Assembly: GCA_964421875.1 (NCBI GenBank)
Contig: CAYQZD010000140.1
Coordinates: 1 to 9,161 of the forward strand
DNA from: CAYQZD01 sp964421875
GTDB taxonomy: Bacteria > Electryoneota > Tariuqbacteria > Tariuqbacterales > Tariuqbacteraceae
Reading direction: 5' to 3'
DNA length: 9,161 nt
Every line of letters starts with the position of its first letter. Position 1 is the first letter of the stretch. Of this stretch, positions 6,726 through 9,161 are shown in pieces. The position numbers and the translations under genes were made by a program. The notes beneath the pieces were generated by a model, which saw only the letters and a list, made by a program, of their open reading frames with translations, searched no databases and was not told the DNA's origin.

Positions 6726-6990
6726 TAAGATTCCGATTGCGTTTTATTTATGATGCTAGAGTTTGCTCTGTTGTGAAGTTGGTGTTGGCGTTCTCGTGAA
6801 CGTCCGGTCAAGGATTACCGTTCTGTTCATCGCAAGAAGTAATTCGCACTTTTCTTTATAGTATTGTTCTTTGTCTGAGTATTTGATCCGCTTGGTCGGC
6901 GATAATCGCGTTCCCGCTGGCGGGATTGACTGCACTGAAAAACAATCGGTTACTTTCAAACCGCCATCTTATGGAATTCGCTTGGGGGAA

Positions 6991-7014
6991 GGCGGATATC
7001 CGCCGACTTTTTTT
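6991..7014 (+). terminator. Rho-independent terminator-like element
   Basis: GGCGG (6991-6995) and CCGCC (7000-7004) pair around ATAT, and a run of seven T begins four bases later (7008-7014). The stem is short but all G/C. It could end transcription from the minor-pilin block, although it lies about 265 bases past the last stop codon. It could equally act as an attenuator in a pilM leader. Confidence 0.5.
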
Positions 7015-7042
7015 GATACCGGTGTTGTAAACAGTATCAAAA
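7011..7042 (+). other. Long imperfect inverted repeat overlapping the terminator T-run
   Basis: TTTTGATAC (7011-7019) is the exact reverse complement of GTATCAAAA (7034-7042). Inside it TGTT (7023-7026) pairs with AACA (7030-7033), giving 13 pairs with a three-base bulge and a GTA loop. Its left arm uses the last four T of the terminator-like element, so the two RNA structures may compete. As DNA it could also be a binding site for a dimeric regulator. Confidence 0.45.
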
Positions 7043-7107
7043 CACGATAAATTCTCGTGCACCTTTTTTGAACGAAACAAATTAACTGATATATCAAGAG
7101 GCTAAGG

Positions 7108-8169
7108 ATGTTCGGCAGGTCTAGCCAAAGAGTGGGACTGGATATCGGAACCCATTCCATCAAGTTGGTGGTTATGGACAAGTCCGGTGGTAAATTTCGT
7201 CCCGTCAAAGTTGTCAAGCAGGATATATATCCTTCGATGAATCAATACGACCCTGAGGGACCTAAACGGTCGGTCGCTGTGCCCGCGCTTTCGGAGGTTT
7301 TCAACAAAGCGGGTCTGGTTTCCAGAAAGGTAAAAAACCTCTATTCCTCCATCGGCGGAGCGCAAGTCAGCGCCAAAGAAATCTCCGCAGTTGAACTCGA
7401 CGATGAGGAAATGGCCTCCGCTATGTTGCTCGAAGCGCGCAAACACCTGCCGCTGGACGGATCGCAGACCATGATCGACTACCAGATATTGGGAGAAGAC
7501 CCCAAAGTCGCTGACCGTGTCAGGGTGTTGATTGTAGCCATCACCAGAAAGCTCTTCACCTACCATACCGATATTCTCCGCGATTTGGAACTGAAACCCG
7601 GTGTCATCGACATCGACCAATTGGCGGCGATTAATTCCTATATGATAGAAAAGGAAATCCCGGATGAAGGTGCAGTGGTCTTCCTCAATGTGGGCGCGCG
7701 AAAATCAAATCTAACGGTGTTCGGACGCTCCGATGTCTTTTTCACCAGGGAAATCCATGTGGCGGGGCACGTGTTCACCGAGGAGCTTGCCCGAAAGTTC
7801 AACATCGAGATGGGTGAAGCGGAAAAGCTCAAAATCGAACAGGGAATGAATCCCCAGTTTAAATCGGCGGATTCCGAATCTGCTTCTCCTACACTGAGGG
7901 TGGCGGAGAAAAACGCGATGAATCGTCTGGGTGACGAAATCAACCGTTCTTTGCGATATTATGTTAAAGAGAGCGGCCAGAGTTATTTCACCCGCATTGT
8001 CGTAACCGGCGGTTCCGCCGCATTGATAGGTCTGGACTCGATGCTTCAAGATCGCTTCAATCTACCGGTGGAGGTATTCAATCCCTTCAAACTGTTCCAA
8101 TTCGACGGGAACGGACAATACGGGCCTCAATTCGCCGTAGCCTTCGGTCTGGCGATGCGGGGAGACTAA
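7108..8169 (+). CDS. pilM: Type IV pilus assembly protein PilM (actin-like ATPase)
   Basis: A cytoplasmic FtsA-like, actin-fold protein that binds the cytoplasmic N-terminus of PilN and links the pilus ATPases to the inner-membrane alignment complex. The 353-residue length is typical. The phosphate-1 motif GLDIGTHSIKLV lies at 10-21 and the phosphate-2 motif LNVGARKSN from about 193. The adenosine-binding motif TGGSAAL lies from about residue 300. The segment LLEARKHLPLDGSQTMIDYQIL is typical of the PilM interdomain region. AGAGG at 7097-7101 is 6 bases before the ATG. It is the first gene of a pilM-pilN-pilO run and is set apart from the minor-pilin genes by a structured 382-base gap, so it may have its own promoter. 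Confidence 0.95.
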   Translation: MFGRSSQRVGLDIGTHSIKLVVMDKSGGKFRPVKVVKQDIYPSMNQYDPEGPKRSVAVPALSEVFNKAGLVSRKVKNLYSSIGGAQVSAKEISAVELDDEEMASAMLLEARKHLPLDGSQTMIDYQILGEDPKVADRVRVLIVAITRKLFTYHTDILRDLELKPGVIDIDQLAAINSYMIEKEIPDEGAVVFLNVGARKSNLTVFGRSDVFFTREIHVAGHVFTEELARKFNIEMGEAEKLKIEQGMNPQFKSADSESASPTLRVAEKNAMNRLGDEINRSLRYYVKESGQSYFTRIVVTGGSAALIGLDSMLQDRFNLPVEVFNPFKLFQFDGNGQYGPQFAVAFGLAMRGD

Positions 8170-8224
8170 ATCAATCGGTCTTTTTAAAGAAAATTCATAG
8201 ATACAATTTATCGTAGGGCAGGAT

Positions 8225-8836
8225 ATGGTCGATAGATTTCTCATAAACATCAACCGCGGCGAAGGACAGGAGGAGAAACTCGCGCGATGGAGAAAGCGTC
8301 GGGAATCGCTGACGCTTTACATCATCCTCCTCATTTTCATCGTCTTGTCAGTGGTCAATTATAATAACTACAAGACCGTGAGGCGGTTGGTGAAAACCAA
8401 GGAACTAAAGATTGCCCAAATCAATCTAGAACTTGAAGAACTGCAGCGGCAAGGGCAAAACGTTTCCAAAGCGGATGTGATGGCCATTGCCAAACACGAG
8501 AACACTAGGTTTCTCTGGACAAAAAAATTCCATGCGCTGGCGGAAGTTCTACCCAAAGAAATAGCAGTCACCGATATGGAATTCACTAATGACGCCTACA
8601 TCATCAAATTCATCGCCAAGGTGAAAAAAGAGCAGAGGGATTTCGATAAAATTTCGGAGATTATGGACCTCCTGCGTAGCACCCGGGATTTCTATGAGGA
8701 TTTCCAGGATATAAAATTCAACGAATCACATAGAATCATCGTGGATGTGCAAGACATATTGAGTTTCTCTGTCAGATGCAACCTGCGCAAAACCATCACC
8801 ACCACCCGCAGAAGAAGCAGTAGGAGGGGAATGTGA
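8225..8836 (+). CDS. pilN: Type IV pilus inner-membrane protein PilN
   Basis: A bitopic inner-membrane protein that pairs with PilO and is held by PilM through its cytoplasmic N-terminus. The 203-residue protein begins MVDRFLININRG, corresponding to the INLLP-type PilM-binding segment of PilN. A basic stretch (WRKRR) precedes a membrane helix at about 29-46. A coiled-coil-like region follows at about 50-80. The periplasmic ferredoxin-like part includes FHALAEVLPKEIAVTDMEF, a typical PilN pattern. TAGGG at 8214-8218 lies 6 bases before the ATG. The last 16 residues are strikingly basic (RKTITTTRRRSSRRGM), in part because the codons double as the ribosome site of pilO. The stop overlaps the pilO start in GTGA, so translation is probably coupled. 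Confidence 0.9.
   Translation: MVDRFLININRGEGQEEKLARWRKRRESLTLYIILLIFIVLSVVNYNNYKTVRRLVKTKELKIAQINLELEELQRQGQNVSKADVMAIAKHENTRFLWTKKFHALAEVLPKEIAVTDMEFTNDAYIIKFIAKVKKEQRDFDKISEIMDLLRSTRDFYEDFQDIKFNESHRIIVDVQDILSFSVRCNLRKTITTTRRRSSRRGM
8822..8827 (+). promoter_or_regulatory. Shine-Dalgarno for pilO inside the end of pilN
   Basis: AGGAGG, extended to AGGAGGGG, lies 5 bases before GTG 8833. It supports the GTG start and the 4-base overlap with pilN, and it fixes the last codons of pilN as Arg-Arg-Gly. Confidence 0.75.
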
Positions 8837-9161
8837 AAAAGAACATTTACCTGCTGATGATAGTCTTTCTTTTCGGCCTGGGCTCATACCTCTATTACAA
8901 CTTTATGTATGTCGAGCAGCCACGGAAAATCAACCGCCTGAGGGTGGAAATCAGACGCCTCAATGAGAAACTGATTTCGGCGCAGATATTGGCGCAGGAA
9001 CTTGACCAGGTGGCGAAACTTATCGAACACAATCTGGCTCTTTCAGCGAAAGACTCTCTGGCCGAAGACGCTTCTATGCCCTTTATGAATTTCATCACGG
9101 AAGAGATGGAATCTCTGGAAATTAAGCTCATAAAGCTTGATCCCGGCCGGAAACAAAATAT
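8833..9161 (+). CDS. pilO: Type IV pilus inner-membrane protein PilO (partial, 3' end missing)
   Basis: The frame starts at GTG 8833 and stays open to the window end, giving 109 complete codons. A short basic N-terminus (VKKNIY) leads into a membrane helix at about residues 5-25 (LLMIVFLFGLGSYLYY). A coiled-coil-like stretch follows at about 35-65 (KINRLRVEIRRLNEKL and onward). Next comes MPFMNFITEEMESLEIKLIK, the PilO pattern in which a helix precedes the first periplasmic strand, ending in LDPG. PilO forms heterodimers with PilN in the inner membrane and aligns the platform with the secretin. Its position straight after pilN, overlapping by 4 bases, is the standard pilMNO order. The C-terminal half and any following pilP and pilQ lie outside the window. 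Confidence 0.9.
   Translation, partial: MKKNIYLLMIVFLFGLGSYLYYNFMYVEQPRKINRLRVEIRRLNEKLISAQILAQELDQVAKLIEHNLALSAKDSLAEDASMPFMNFITEEMESLEIKLIKLDPGRKQN

Larger units (their letters stand above)
6726..7107 (+). other. Hairpin-rich intergenic region before pilM
   Basis: This 382-base gap holds no credible gene; short opposite-strand frames have no ribosome site or family resemblance. It contains a series of inverted repeats. GGCGTTC/GAACGTC lies at 6787-6793/6798-6804 around TCGT, and TCCCGC/GCGGGA at 6912-6917/6920-6925. A G/C hairpin with a T-run is at 6991-7014, a long A/T hairpin at 7011-7042, and CACGA/TCGTG at 7043-7047/7055-7059 precedes a T6 run. A TTGACT at 6926-6931 could be a -35 box for pilM, but the -10 match 17 bases on (GTTACT) is poor. 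The region separates the minor-pilin block from pilMNO. Confidence 0.6.

Noticed and set aside
6756..6959. Small opposite-strand frame in the gap before pilM
   Set aside because: It has 67 codons, no ribosome site and no recognisable motif, and the region is dominated by inverted repeats.
7068..7095. TTGAAC and TATATC as a sigma-70 promoter for pilM
   Set aside because: Transcription would begin at or after the ribosome site at 7097-7101, leaving no usable leader.
289..8836. Whole cluster as a type II secretion system
   Set aside because: PilT with AIRNLIRE and an actin-like PilM separate from PilN are pilus features. T2SS uses GspE without a retraction ATPase, and a fused GspL. The I-J-K resemblance is kept only as an analogy for the minor pilins.

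Overview
The window carries part of a type IV pilus (T4P) gene cluster, all on the + strand, from a Gram-negative (diderm) bacterium. The evidence is a prepilin with a canonical class III leader, a PilT-type retraction ATPase, several minor-pilin-like proteins, and the start of a pilM-pilN-pilO inner-membrane platform. Protein sequences and a moderate GC content fit an uncultured or deep-branching lineage (for example somewhere in the FCB or neighbouring phyla), but nothing here fixes the taxon.

Layout. 1-288: AT-rich upstream DNA, perhaps with the end of a preceding gene (1-96) and a very good sigma-54 promoter (132-147). 289-726: major prepilin. 835-1908: PilT. 2082-2615: PilV/GspI-like minor pilin with an abnormal processing motif. 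2667-3344: PilW/GspJ-like minor pilin with a long leader. 3403-4995 and 5121-6725: two tandem paralogues of about 530 residues, roughly 85% identical by eye, each with a PilX/GspK-like hydrophobic N-terminus and a large predicted beta-rich exported domain. 6726-7107: a hairpin-rich 382-base gap with a terminator-like element. 7108-8169: pilM. 8225-8836: pilN. 8833 to the window end: pilO, cut off by the edge.

How the parts fit. The sigma-54 promoter should drive the pilin, and PilT would retract pili by depolymerising it. The I-like, J-like and X/K-like order resembles the minor-pilin blocks of T4P and the gspI-J-K block of type II secretion, whose products form a tip or priming complex. The two large paralogues would then be alternative or paired tip subunits. 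PilM, PilN and PilO form the cytoplasmic/inner-membrane alignment complex. The extension ATPase PilB, platform PilC, peptidase PilD and secretin PilQ are not in the window.

The most unusual feature is the tandem pair of large minor-pilin-like genes. They show patches of identical DNA next to two hypervariable patches. No CRISPR array, tRNA, rRNA, insertion sequence or phage gene was seen.
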